Source of the DNA: Rhodobacter maris
GTDB lineage: Bacteria > Pseudomonadota > Alphaproteobacteria > Rhodobacterales > Rhodobacteraceae
Assembly: GCF_900217815.1 (NCBI RefSeq)
Contig: NZ_OBMT01000016.1
Coordinates: 1 to 64,000 of the forward strand
Reading direction: 5' to 3'
DNA: 64,000 bases
Shown here: one piece after another, positions 1-8,006 of the stretch
How the letters are laid out: each line of letters begins with the position of its first letter
Numbering within the stretch: position 1 is the first letter of the stretch
Notes under the pieces: model-generated
The model's input: only the letters and a program-made list of their open reading frames with translations
Told to the model about the DNA's origin: nothing
Databases searched by the model: none
Position numbers and translations under genes: made by a program

Positions 1-84
1 CTCGTCCGTGCCCCGCATCATGATCCCCTCTCGCCGTGAGAAGGGGTGAATCATGTTCTGCATCCAAGGTCGAGGCCGACTATT

Positions 85-561
85 TCAGCGACCTGCTAGA
101 TCGCTTTCATGCTCGTTACATCGCGATTGCCAGGGCCGGTGAAGAACTCGGGGAGCCATTTCAGGCGGTCCAGTCCTCCGCAGATCGGCTGGAACTCGCG
201 TTTCTTTCTGCGGGTCATCTCCGCCTATCGGCTGCTCGAAGCTCAACCCGTTCTTCAGGCGCGCGACCCAAAGCCGGGACTGTTCCAGGTCAAGATCCTT
301 GCGGCACAGTGCCGTAGCCTCGGAAACACGCAGCCCATGCCGATACATCATTAGCAGCACGAGATAGTCGCGTGCACCGTGCCGCCCCTTCTTGGCACCG
401 GCCAGCAGGCGGTCCATGTCCGGTGGACTGAGATAGTCCCTGCGCCTTTCATGAGCATCCACAGCTCCGAAAGGCGCACTCTTTACATTTTGCCCTTTTG
501 ACATGGCTTGGGCCCCATTCGCTCCAGGCGCCTTTTCAAGGGGTTGTAGACTTGGCGACAC
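85..561 (-). pseudogene. tyrosine recombinase (phage integrase family) fragment
   Basis: The frame encodes the middle of a short tyrosine recombinase. A segment reading HERRRDYLSPPDMDRLL is followed by RDYLVLLMMYRHGLRVSEA, which carries the first catalytic arginine (HGLRVSEA), then DLDLEQSRLWVARLKNG. After the sequence SFEQPI the resemblance to integrases stops and the frame ends at an early stop codon. The H-x-x-R box and the nucleophilic tyrosine are absent, so the protein should be inactive. Translation could begin at 561 or at an internal ATG at 504. At about 158 residues it is shorter than complete members of the family, which need roughly 180 or more. A frameshift near position 230 followed by decay is the simplest reading. 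It sits at the edge of a run of other broken genes. Confidence 0.7.
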
Positions 562-594
562 CCATACTCTTTACACTAGGCGTGTTTGGTAAAA

Positions 595-630
595 TTGATC
601 AGCCGATAGTTCTTCCTGTCGGCTGATCAA
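595..630. repeat. perfect 12-bp inverted repeat
   Basis: TTGATCAGCCGA at 595-606 is matched by its exact reverse complement at 619-630, with a 12-base loop. There is no T-run on either side, so it is not a classical intrinsic terminator. It lies between the integrase fragment and the orphan membrane gene. It could be a recombinase binding site, a leftover mobile-element end or a weak terminator. Confidence 0.6.
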
Positions 631-678
631 CATGTTGGTGGGAGAATGCCTTTTGGCATGCAGTCCTCGAACCCAGTT

Positions 679-1152
679 CTAGAGTGTATGTGCTTTAAGC
701 CAGGCAACGTACGGGGAAACGAAGCTTCCGAAGCTATCCGTTGAGGTTGATAGGAACCATATCCCCAAGAAAATCAAAGAAAAACATGCGCATACAACAA
801 AGAATCTTGATATCCAGACTCTAACTTGACGCCGCCAGCCAGATGCTCGCAGGTCTCTCTCGTAAGCTCCGAGGCCTGATGCAGTCATGGCTGCACACAT
901 GAGGCTAAAGAAGAAAAAGAATGTTCCAACGAAGAAGCCAAAAACGCCCCACATGGCGCTCGCTAGCTCAGGAAAGTCTTTGGCGCGAAGGAGAAAGTCG
1001 AAAACGAAGCCAATTCCCAAAAAGGGCGCCGCAACGAGAGCAGCAAGCTGCGTCTTCCACTCCGTGAGCGTTCTCAGCCAACTTTGGGATTGTCCTCTTT
1101 CACCTTGAGGGAGCTGAATCCCCGCGTCATTTTCATTGGTCATACTGTTCAC
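679..1152 (-). CDS. hypothetical membrane protein, three or so predicted helices
   Basis: This protein of 157 residues (155 if the second ATG is used) is not recognised. The first 30 residues are polar. Three hydrophobic segments follow, around residues 32-50, 65-92 (with a run of phenylalanines reading GFFVGTFFFFFSLMC) and 112-132. The short C-terminus is soluble. Codon use is poorer in G and C than in the flanking chromosomal genes, which suits horizontally acquired DNA and the broken integrase beside it. No partner gene or motif suggests a function. It may be a small accessory gene of the element that once occupied this end. Confidence 0.55.
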   Translation of the reverse strand: MNSMTNENDAGIQLPQGERGQSQSWLRTLTEWKTQLAALVAAPFLGIGFVFDFLLRAKDFPELASAMWGVFGFFVGTFFFFFSLMCAAMTASGLGAYERDLRASGWRRQVRVWISRFFVVCACFSLIFLGIWFLSTSTDSFGSFVSPYVAWLKAHTL

Positions 1153-1327
1153 CGTAAAATCCGTAAGTGCTGTGAAGTCAGCTTCAAGAAGCCAACGCTG
1201 CTTAGAAGTGAGCCATTATGCTTGGAAGCATGGAAATATGTTCATTTCTTCAAGGAGTTACTTTAATAAGATGTTTTCTCTTCGGGTGCAACTGCGCCCT
1301 TGTTCGCCTCGCGCTAACGGGTTGCAG

Positions 1328-1732
1328 TTAGTTGGCTTGGTTCCGCACATGTCGCTGACTGTATATCGCTCCGATGAAATCAAGTGTCAGTCTGGCAGCA
1401 AGCAGAGATGTGATGCCGGAAGGATCGTAGGGCGGGGAGACCTCGACAAAGTCGGCACCAACGACTTCGATCCGGGATGCGATCTCGCGCAGTATGTCCT
1501 TGCCTTCGTAATAGCTCAAGCCGCCATGGCTGATCGTCGCGGTTCCTAGGGCGATCGAGGGGGCAAAAGCGTCAATGTCGATCGAGACATAGACCCGTTC
1601 GCCATCGGGCAGATGCGCCAGTGAGGCCGCGGCCCCTGCGCGCGCAAACGTCGAAGAGGCACGACATGCTTCCCATACCTGTGACAGAGGCCGTGGGATT
1701 AAGTCGGTCCGGGAAAAGGGAAACCTCGGCCA
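1328..1732 (-). pseudogene. agmatinase / ureohydrolase family, C-terminal fragment
   Basis: About 110 of 134 open codons match the C-terminal third of arginase/agmatinase enzymes. Visible are VYVSIDIDAF, the metal-binding SxDxD-type motif, then GTATISHGGLSYYEGKDIL and the family-typical stretch DFVEVSPPYDPSGITSLLAARL. Intact members are roughly 300 residues with further metal-binding His/Asp motifs upstream, all missing here. The open frame starts at an in-frame stop near 1733 and its first codons overlap the 3' end of the neighbouring EamA gene, so the two fragments were joined by a deletion or rearrangement. No start codon with a plausible ribosome site precedes the homologous part. Confidence 0.75.
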
Positions 1733-2658
1733 TCAGCCGATTTGCACAACAGAGCTGGCTTGGAGCCCACTTCGATCGGTGCCGCAAGATCCGGCACTGT
1801 CCGTTTTAGCGAGACGGCCCGAGGCTTTGCTTCGGGCCTCCGGCACATCCGGCATCGCGCTACCGCCCTGGGCTGTTCCCAGGCATGGACGCCGAAGGCA
1901 TCCGGGGCGCTATTGCGGAGCGCACGCTGTCCAAGCCAGACGCTGATCAAGACCAGCGCCATGCCGCTGCTCTGAAGGAGGCTCAGCTTTTCGTCGAGAA
2001 GGATCAGCCCGAGCAGTGTCGCGGCGATGGGGCTGAGGAACCCCAGTGGCGCTATGGCCGCAGGGCCAAGCCGGGCAATGCCGCGGAACCAGAAGAAGTA
2101 TGTGAAAGCCCCGCCAATCAGGCTCAGATAGAGGAAACCGAGCACCGCTTTCAGATCAAGCGACGGCAACGCAGGTTCCGCAACAAGCGCCACGGGCAGC
2201 AGCAGCACGCCACCGGCGGTCAGCTGCCAGGATGTGAAGCTGAGCGCAGGGACCGGCGGCTGCCATTTCCTGGTCAACACGCTGCCGAAGGCCATCGAGA
2301 TCGCGCCGCCAAGTGCGGCGAGAACCCCCACACCATCCAGCGCAGCGCCAGGTGTCAGGACCAGAAACGCCACGCCAAGAAGGCCCGTGATCCCGGCGAT
2401 CACCGCAGCCGGCGGGGTGCTCTGTCCCAGCAGCCACTTCGACAGGTAAAGCACGATCAGCGGCTGAATGGCGCCAACCGTCGCGGCGACACCGCCGGGC
2501 AGCCGATAGGCGGCGACAAACAGCAGCCACCAGAAAATCGATAAGTTGAGCGCGCCGAGCACGACGGAGCGGACCAGCCACACCCCGTGCGGCAGCTGGC
2601 GAGTCACGAGCAGCAGGAGCAGGCCTGCGGGCAAGGCGCGCAGCACCGCCGCCGTCAT
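1699..2658 (-). CDS. EamA-family (DMT) transporter, N-terminally truncated
   Basis: This is an inner-membrane protein of the drug/metabolite transporter superfamily with two EamA repeats (about residues 1-115 and 125-250). It would move small metabolites across the membrane; the substrate is unknown. From an ATG at 2658 it reads MTAAVLRALPAGLLLLLVT. In full-length relatives the sequence LLRALPAGLLLL lies about 35 residues in, after a first helix that is missing here. The 5' end is replaced by a 119-bp promoter-like repeat that ends eight bases upstream. A GTG at 2682 would also be in frame but sits only 5 bp from the putative -10 box. The last 60 or so residues after VWLGQRALRN do not look like EamA and run into the agmatinase fragment. 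Probably non-functional or altered. Confidence 0.7.
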   Translation of the reverse strand: MTAAVLRALPAGLLLLLVTRQLPHGVWLVRSVVLGALNLSIFWWLLFVAAYRLPGGVAATVGAIQPLIVLYLSKWLLGQSTPPAAVIAGITGLLGVAFLVLTPGAALDGVGVLAALGGAISMAFGSVLTRKWQPPVPALSFTSWQLTAGGVLLLPVALVAEPALPSLDLKAVLGFLYLSLIGGAFTYFFWFRGIARLGPAAIAPLGFLSPIAATLLGLILLDEKLSLLQSSGMALVLISVWLGQRALRNSAPDAFGVHAWEQPRAVARCRMCRRPEAKPRAVSLKRTVPDLAAPIEVGSKPALLCKSADGRGFPFPGPT

Positions 2659-2665
2659 CGGATAG

Positions 2666-2784
2666 CCTCGTCGAAGCAGCACGGTTCCCTATACACCAAC
2701 GGCGCTGCTGCACAAATCGGCGCATCGCCTCTCTGCCCCGGGGCGCCGCTCCGGGGGGTCGGGCGCGGCCACAGAACCTTTCGC
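2666..2784 (-). repeat. 119-bp promoter-like repeat, copy A
   Basis: Read on the minus strand, this segment aligns without gaps over 119 bases with 55232-55350 on the plus strand, with about 8 mismatches by eye (about 93% identity). It contains a candidate sigma-70 promoter pointing at the truncated EamA gene: TTGTGC (complement of 2710-2715), a 16-bp spacer and TATAGG (complement of 2688-2693). The two copies are in inverted orientation. No transposase or terminal repeats are visible in it. Confidence 0.85.
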
Positions 2785-2796
2785 CTGCATGACGCG

Positions 2797-2829
2797 AAAG
2801 CCGCGCCCGAACGCCCCGGGCGCGGCTTT
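2797..2829. terminator. bidirectional stem-loop terminator after dctM
   Basis: Arms of 13 bases (2797-2809 and 2817-2829) pair perfectly around a 7-base loop, with T residues at both outer ends (TTT or TTTT). It lies 17 bases beyond the dctM stop and between dctM and the 119-bp repeat, so it should end the dctPQM transcript. Confidence 0.85.
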
Positions 2830-2845
2830 TGATCCTGTGTCCGGC

Positions 2846-4168
2846 TCACATGCCGAGCAGATGCGGCAGGGTCAGGGTGATTGCGGGCACATAGGTGATC
2901 AGCACGAGGAAGATCAGCATCGTCATGAGCCAGGGCCAGACCGCCACGGTGAGCTCGGTGATCCCCATCTTGGTGATGCCGCTCGCCACATAGAGGTTCA
3001 GCCCCACCGGCGGGTGGCACATCCCCACCTCCATATTGACCACGATCATGATGCCGAAATGCACCGGATCGATGCCGAGCCGCACCGCCACCGGAAACAG
3101 GATCGGCGCCATGATCAGGACAATCGACGAGGGCTCCATGAAGTTCCCGGCCGCGAGCAAGAGCACGTTGACGATGATCAGGAACATCCACCAGCTCAGC
3201 CCCGCATCCACCATCCAGGTGCCGAGCGCCTGCGGAATGCCCTCATGCGTCATCAGGAAGGAGAACAGGACCGCGTTGGTGATGATGTAAAGCAACATCG
3301 CAGACATGTTGGCTGAAGCGAGCAGAACCCTTGGCACGTCGCGCAAGGTGAGATCCTTGTAGACGAAGACCGAGATCACGAAGGCATAGACCGCCGACAT
3401 CGCCGCCGCCTCGGTCGGCGTGAAGATGCCCGCATAGATGCCGCCGATCACCACGATGATCAGCAAAAGCCCCCAGATCGCCTCGCGGAACGCTGTCCAG
3501 CGTGCGCGGAAGCTCGCCTTTGGCAGGCGCGGATAGTTGTTCTTGCGCGCCCGATACCAGGTGGTGAAGGCGAGGAAGGCGGCGAGCATCATCCCCGGCA
3601 CCACGCCGGCGATGAAGAGTTCGCCCACCGAGGCGGCGTCGACCACCTCCCCATTCGGCCCCTCGACCAGCATGCCGGAAGTGGCAACCGCATACATCAC
3701 CATCACGATCGAGGGCGGGATCAGAATGCCAAGCGCCCCCGAGGTGGTGATGACGCCCGCGCCGAAGCGTTTGGGAAAGCCCTGCGCCACCATCGCGGGC
3801 AGGATCACCGAACCGATTGCCACCACCGTTGCCGGCGAAGAGCCCGAGACAGCGGCGAACAGCGCACAGGCGATCACGCCCGCGAGCCCGAGCCCGCCAT
3901 GCCAGTGCCCCACCATCGCGGTGGCGAAATTGATCATCCGCTTCGCCACCCCGCCATGGGTGAGGAAGTTCCCCGCCAGGATGAAGAACGGGATCGCCAT
4001 GATCTCGAATTTCTCGATGCCGGTGAAGAGCTTCAGCGCCACCGTGTCGATCGGCACCTCGGTCATGGTGAAGAGGAAGGTCAGCACCGTCAGGCCGAGC
4101 GAGATCGAGATCGGCATGCCGGTGAGCATCAGGGCGACAAGCAGCCCGAAAATAATCAGAGCGCTCAT
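2846..4168 (-). CDS. dctM: TRAP transporter large permease DctM
   Basis: This is the large membrane subunit of a tripartite ATP-independent periplasmic transporter. It forms the Na+-coupled translocation channel for the substrate delivered by DctP. The 440 residues are almost wholly hydrophobic, with about 12 segments and typical DctM stretches such as FFILAGNFLTHGGVAKRMI, SGSSPATVVAIGSVILPAM and MMCHPPVGLNLYVASGI-type sequence near the C-terminus. The length is normal. I chose the ATG at 4168, one base after the dctQ stop (TGAgATG), over an upstream in-frame codon overlapping dctQ, because MSALIIFGLLVAL is the usual family start. It is the last gene of dctPQM and is followed by a strong terminator. 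Confidence 0.95.
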   Translation of the reverse strand: MSALIIFGLLVALMLTGMPISISLGLTVLTFLFTMTEVPIDTVALKLFTGIEKFEIMAIPFFILAGNFLTHGGVAKRMINFATAMVGHWHGGLGLAGVIACALFAAVSGSSPATVVAIGSVILPAMVAQGFPKRFGAGVITTSGALGILIPPSIVMVMYAVATSGMLVEGPNGEVVDAASVGELFIAGVVPGMMLAAFLAFTTWYRARKNNYPRLPKASFRARWTAFREAIWGLLLIIVVIGGIYAGIFTPTEAAAMSAVYAFVISVFVYKDLTLRDVPRVLLASANMSAMLLYIITNAVLFSFLMTHEGIPQALGTWMVDAGLSWWMFLIIVNVLLLAAGNFMEPSSIVLIMAPILFPVAVRLGIDPVHFGIMIVVNMEVGMCHPPVGLNLYVASGITKMGITELTVAVWPWLMTMLIFLVLITYVPAITLTLPHLLGM

Positions 4169-4169
4169 C

Positions 4170-4853
4170 TCACTTGTCCTTTTCTTTTTCGACAAGGTCG
4201 CGGGGCGTCAGCGGCGAATGCAGGAACACGTCACCAAGCGTGTCGATCCCCTCGTCCTCGGTATCGACGCCGTCGACATGGCCGTGGTCGTGATGCGGCA
4301 ACTCGCCGGTGCGGGCGAAACTCACCGCCACCTGTAGAAAGCGGAAACACATCAGCGAAGAGCCCATCGGGATCGCGAGGTAAACCAGCCACATCGGCAG
4401 TTCGAGATCCGGCGAGATCGAGGAGGCGTTATACATGTGATGCACGAAATTCGTGCCCAGCACCGCGATAATGCCGGTGAACAGCGCCCCCGCGCCGAGC
4501 CCGAACAGGATGAAAAACTTCCGTTTCGGGGCCTCGAGCCGGTTGATCAGAACGTCGATGCCAACGTGAATACCGGTCCGCACCCCGTAGGCCGCGCCGA
4601 ATTTTGCCATCCAGACGAAGAGGATGATCGTCAGCTCCTGCGCCCAGACAAGGTTGATCGATCGCAGCGAGAGATAGGCGTTTTTCGCCGCGGCAGCAGC
4701 GCCTGGCATGCCGTGGCCCCGAAAGAAGCCGACAAAATCGGCCACGAACCCCAGGGCGAAACGATGTGTGACCGAGGCGAAGATCAGCACCGTCGCCGTT
4801 GCGATGAGCGTGGCGATCAGAACTTCTTCGGCCCGGTCGAGGATGCGCAGCAT
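4170..4853 (-). CDS. dctQ: TRAP transporter small permease DctQ
   Basis: This is the small membrane subunit that packs against DctM. Of its 227 residues, hydrophobic segments appear near residues 10-32, 65-85, 103-125 and 145-165, the four-helix layout of DctQ. An insertion after the first helix (GFFRGHGMPGAAAAAKNAY) and a charged, histidine-rich C-terminal tail (HHDHGHVDGVDTEDEG) make it longer than minimal family members of about 160-180 residues. It ends one base before dctM and starts 59 bases after dctP, with a hairpin in that gap. Confidence 0.92.
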   Translation of the reverse strand: MLRILDRAEEVLIATLIATATVLIFASVTHRFALGFVADFVGFFRGHGMPGAAAAAKNAYLSLRSINLVWAQELTIILFVWMAKFGAAYGVRTGIHVGIDVLINRLEAPKRKFFILFGLGAGALFTGIIAVLGTNFVHHMYNASSISPDLELPMWLVYLAIPMGSSLMCFRFLQVAVSFARTGELPHHDHGHVDGVDTEDEGIDTLGDVFLHSPLTPRDLVEKEKDK

Positions 4854-4883
4854 GGCGGCCCCCGTCTGGCAGGATGAAAGGAA

Positions 4884-4906
4884 GGGGCGGCCGCGCGGGC
4901 CGCCCC
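4884..4906. promoter_or_regulatory. intercistronic hairpin between dctP and dctQ
   Basis: GGGGCGGC at 4884-4891 pairs with GCCGCCCC at 4899-4906 around a 7-base loop. It sits immediately after the dctP stop and has no T-run. In comparable operons such hairpins protect the upstream binding-protein message or attenuate downstream reading, so DctP would be made in excess over DctQM. Confidence 0.65.
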
Positions 4907-4912
4907 GGAACG

Positions 4913-5914
4913 TTATTCTGCCGTCGCGGCCTTCACCGCGGCGATGGTTTCGGCGCCGATCCGGCCCGCCATTTCCTCATGCACCGGGGCCAGCGCTTCC
5001 ATCCAGGCGGCGCGTTCTTCCTCGGTCATCTCGTGGAACTCGGTGGTGCCGGCGGCCTTCATGGCCTCAAGCGCCTTGTCATTCTCTTCCTTGGCGATAC
5101 CGTTGGCGTAAACCGTGGCCTCCGCCATCGCCTTTTCGAGCCCTTCGCGCACATCGGCGGGCAGCCCGTCCCAGAACTGCTTGTTCACGATCACCGCATA
5201 GCCCAGATAGCCGTGGTTCGAGACGGTGGCGTATTTCTGCACCTCGTTCATCTTCTGGGTATACATGTTCGAGGGCGGGTTCTCGGTGCCGTCGACAACG
5301 CCCGTTTGCAGCGCCTGATAGACCTCGGAGAAGGCCATCACCTGCGGCACGGCGCCGAGCGCGTTCATCTCGGCCTCGAGCACTTTCGAGGACTGGATGC
5401 GCATTTTCAGGCCAAGGAAATCATCGGGCACCAGCAGCGGGCTGTTGGCCGACATGATCTTGAAACCGTTGTCCCAGAAGGCGAGCCCGGTGATGCCCTT
5501 CGGCTCAAGCTTGGCCATGAGCATCTTGCCCACCTCGCCCTCGGTCACCTTGTGAAGCGCATCATAGCTCGGGAAGATGTAGGGCAGGTCGAACACTTCG
5601 AAATCCTGCACGCCGAGCGGGCCGAATTTGGCGAGCGAGGGCGCAAGCATCTGCACCGCGCCCAGTTGCAGCGCCTCAAGCTCTTCCTTGTCCTTGTAAA
5701 GCTGGCTGTTGGGGTAGACTTCCACATCCACCGCGCCATTGGTGTAAAGCTCGGCCAGCTCCTCGAATTTCGCCGCACCCTTGCCCTTGGGCGTATCGGG
5801 GGCAACAACGTGGCTGAACTTGATCACGATCGGCTCGGCCATGGCCGGAACGGCGAGCGCAAGGCTCAGGGCGGTGGCGCCAGCAAGGGCGCCGAGAAAA
5901 CGACGGGTCAGCAT
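4913..5914 (-). CDS. dctP: TRAP dicarboxylate-binding periplasmic protein DctP
   Basis: This is the extracytoplasmic solute receptor of the TRAP system. It captures C4-dicarboxylates (succinate, malate, fumarate in characterised Rhodobacter DctP) in the periplasm. Of 333 residues, the first 26 are a Sec signal peptide (MLTRRFLGALAGATALSLAL then VPAMA before EP). The mature protein starts with IVIKFSHVVAPDTPKGKGA and has the DctP signatures QLGAVQMLAPS, FSEVYQALQTGVVDGTENP and a MRIQSSK segment with the arginine that binds the substrate carboxylate. A strong ribosome site (GGAGGAG) lies 7-8 bases before the ATG. It is first in the operon and divergent from dctS. Confidence 0.94.
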   Translation of the reverse strand: MLTRRFLGALAGATALSLALAVPAMAEPIVIKFSHVVAPDTPKGKGAAKFEELAELYTNGAVDVEVYPNSQLYKDKEELEALQLGAVQMLAPSLAKFGPLGVQDFEVFDLPYIFPSYDALHKVTEGEVGKMLMAKLEPKGITGLAFWDNGFKIMSANSPLLVPDDFLGLKMRIQSSKVLEAEMNALGAVPQVMAFSEVYQALQTGVVDGTENPPSNMYTQKMNEVQKYATVSNHGYLGYAVIVNKQFWDGLPADVREGLEKAMAEATVYANGIAKEENDKALEAMKAAGTTEFHEMTEEERAAWMEALAPVHEEMAGRIGAETIAAVKAATAE

Positions 5915-5956
5915 GTGATTCTCCTCCGAAATCCGCTCTCCTCGGCGGACCGAGCC

Positions 5957-6002
5957 TTATTGCGCAATAATCTTGCGTGGCGCTATTGCGGCTTTCCGCA
6001 AT
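5957..6002. promoter_or_regulatory. paired palindromes in the dctP-dctS divergent region (candidate DctR sites)
   Basis: Two palindromes share the half-site ATTGCG/CGCAAT. One is the uninterrupted TTATTGCGCAATAA at 5957-5970. The other is ATTGCGG-CTTT-CCGCAAT at 5985-6002. Their centres are exactly 30 bp apart, close to three helical turns, which would place two dimers on the same DNA face. They lie 43 to 88 bases upstream of dctP and up to 25 bases before dctS. The assignment to DctR is inferred from position only. Confidence 0.55.
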
Positions 6003-6026
6003 GCTGCGCCATGCTATGAAGCGGGC

Positions 6027-8006
6027 ATGGCGCGAAAGATCACAACTGATGCGGCCGAAGGGCCGGAAAGCTGGAGCGTGGCCGAGATGCTCGGGCCACG
6101 CCGGGTCGATGTGCTGGCGCTGATCCCGCTCGTGGCCATTGTCGCGCTTGTCGGCCTTGTCGGCACGCTCGTGTTCTTCGTCGCGCAGGCCGATGCAACG
6201 CGGGCCCGCGCGAAGCTTGCCACCGATGCGCTCTGGGTCGAGCAGACGCTGCATTTCCAGATGTCGGTCGATGAAGATCAACTGGTCCGGCTCGCGCTCG
6301 ACGCGGCCGCCGGGGCCGTCCCAGAAGTACTGGCGGCGCGTGCGCGGCTTCATGTGGCCACCAATCCCGAGACGCTGGGCATTCGCTGGTTCGATGCCGA
6401 AGGCCGGATGGTTTCGGCCATACCCGACAGCCCCGGCGCGGGCGAGCAGGCGCTGGCACGGCAACTCCTTGCCTCGGGCGCCGTGACGGCACGGCCCGTC
6501 TACGGCCCGGTGACGGGGGGCGTGGTTGCGATGGCACAGCGGATCTCGGCCGAGGGCGGCGTTGTCGTCGCCACGCTCTCGCTGCCGATCATGTTCGAGC
6601 GCCACATCCCGTGGTGGATCGCCGAGCAATATGGCGTGCGCATCACCGATGCCTCTGGCGTGCTTGTCGAGCGCGCCCGCCGCCCGGTGGCGGAGCGCGC
6701 GCCGCGCCATGGCATCAGCTTCGACCCGCCGCTGGCGGGCACCACGCTCGAAATCATGGCCTATGACGCGCCGCCGATCTTTGGCGCGACCGCGCTTCTG
6801 GCAGCGATTGCCGCGCTCTCGGTCTTTGCGATCCTTGCGCTCGCGGCCCTCCACCGCAACGCCACACGGCGGCGCAAGGCGGAAGACCGGCTCAATGCCG
6901 AAATGGCGTTTCGCCGCGCGATGGAGGAAAGCCTCACCGTCGGAATGCGGGCGAAGGATCTGCGCGGGCGGATCCTTTACGTCAACGCGGCCTTTTGCAA
7001 ACTCGTGGGGTTGAGCGCGGAAGATCTTGTCGGGCGCGGCACGCCGATGCCCTATTGGGCGCCCGACACGCTCGAGGAAACGCTTGCCCGGCAGCGCCAG
7101 CTGGCCGAAGGCCCCGCGGTGCCGCAGGCGTTCGAGACCCGGTTCCGCCGCGCGGATGGCACCGAGATCGAGGTGCAGGTGTTCGAGGCGCCGCTGATCG
7201 ACGCCTCCGGCCAGCATCGCGGCTGGATGGGCTCGACGATCGACATCACCGAGGCGAAGGGCGCGGCCCGGCGCGCGCGCGCGCAAGACGAGAGCCTCGC
7301 CCGCACCGGGCGGCTGGTGACACTGGGCGAGATGGCCTCGACCTTGGCGCATGAGTTGAACCAGCCCTTGGCCGCAATTGCCTCCTATGCCGCGGGCGGG
7401 CTCAATCTTTTTGACCAGCCCGAGCCGGACATGGGGATGCTGCGGCAGGCGTTTGAAAAGATGGCCGCGCAGGCGCGCCGCGCCGGGCTGATCATCCGTC
7501 GGGTGCAGGATTTCGTGAAAAAGCGCACCCCCCAGCTTGGCCCGCTCGATCTGCCCGAAGTGCTCACCGAGGCGATGGCGCTGATGGCGGCGCAGGCGCG
7601 CGAGAACCGGGTGAAGCTCGCGAGCCTACTGGAAGGACGAATTCCTCCGGTGAGCGCGGACCGGATTCTGATCGAGCAGGTGCTCGTGAACCTCATCCGC
7701 AACGGCATCGAGGCGATGGCCGAGGGGCCGCGGGCGGGCAATGACCTCACCGTGCGGATGGCCCGCGTCGACAGTGTTGTGACGCTGGAGGTGATGGACC
7801 GCGGCCCGGGCATCTCGGATGCGGTGGCGGCGAGCCTCTTTGATCCTTTCACCTCGACCAAATCGGAGGGCATGGGGATGGGGCTCAACATCTGCCGCTC
7901 GATCGTCGAATTGCATCACGGCCGGCTCGTGCACCGCCCCCGCCCCGGCGGCGGCACGATCTTCTCCTTCACCTTGCCCATCCATCCTGAAGGAGGCCTG
8001 CCATGA
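6027..8006 (+). CDS. dctS: dicarboxylate sensor histidine kinase DctS
   Basis: This membrane sensor kinase is predicted to detect external C4-dicarboxylates and phosphorylate DctR. The protein is 659 residues from the ATG at 6027; an upstream TTG at 5973 is possible but falls inside the palindromic region. Layout: a first transmembrane helix near residues 30-52 (LALIPLVAIVALVGLVG), a periplasmic sensor of about 190 residues, a second helix near 248-272, a PAS/PAC domain at about 285-410, a HisKA box with phospho-acceptor His442 in STLAHELNQPLAAI, then an ATPase domain with NLIRNGIEAM (N box), DRGPGIS (G1) and GMGMGLNICRSIVE (G2). It overlaps dctR by four bases (ATGA), so the two are translationally coupled. 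The DctB/DctS class fits well. Confidence 0.92.
   Translation: MARKITTDAAEGPESWSVAEMLGPRRVDVLALIPLVAIVALVGLVGTLVFFVAQADATRARAKLATDALWVEQTLHFQMSVDEDQLVRLALDAAAGAVPEVLAARARLHVATNPETLGIRWFDAEGRMVSAIPDSPGAGEQALARQLLASGAVTARPVYGPVTGGVVAMAQRISAEGGVVVATLSLPIMFERHIPWWIAEQYGVRITDASGVLVERARRPVAERAPRHGISFDPPLAGTTLEIMAYDAPPIFGATALLAAIAALSVFAILALAALHRNATRRRKAEDRLNAEMAFRRAMEESLTVGMRAKDLRGRILYVNAAFCKLVGLSAEDLVGRGTPMPYWAPDTLEETLARQRQLAEGPAVPQAFETRFRRADGTEIEVQVFEAPLIDASGQHRGWMGSTIDITEAKGAARRARAQDESLARTGRLVTLGEMASTLAHELNQPLAAIASYAAGGLNLFDQPEPDMGMLRQAFEKMAAQARRAGLIIRRVQDFVKKRTPQLGPLDLPEVLTEAMALMAAQARENRVKLASLLEGRIPPVSADRILIEQVLVNLIRNGIEAMAEGPRAGNDLTVRMARVDSVVTLEVMDRGPGISDAVAASLFDPFTSTKSEGMGMGLNICRSIVELHHGRLVHRPRPGGGTIFSFTLPIHPEGGLP

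Noticed and set aside
5915-6026. Sigma-54 promoter for dctP
   Set aside because: CGCCACG followed by TTGC occurs on the minus strand, but the spacing is four bases too long and the -24 GG is missing. DctR is also of the FixJ type, not a sigma-54 activator.
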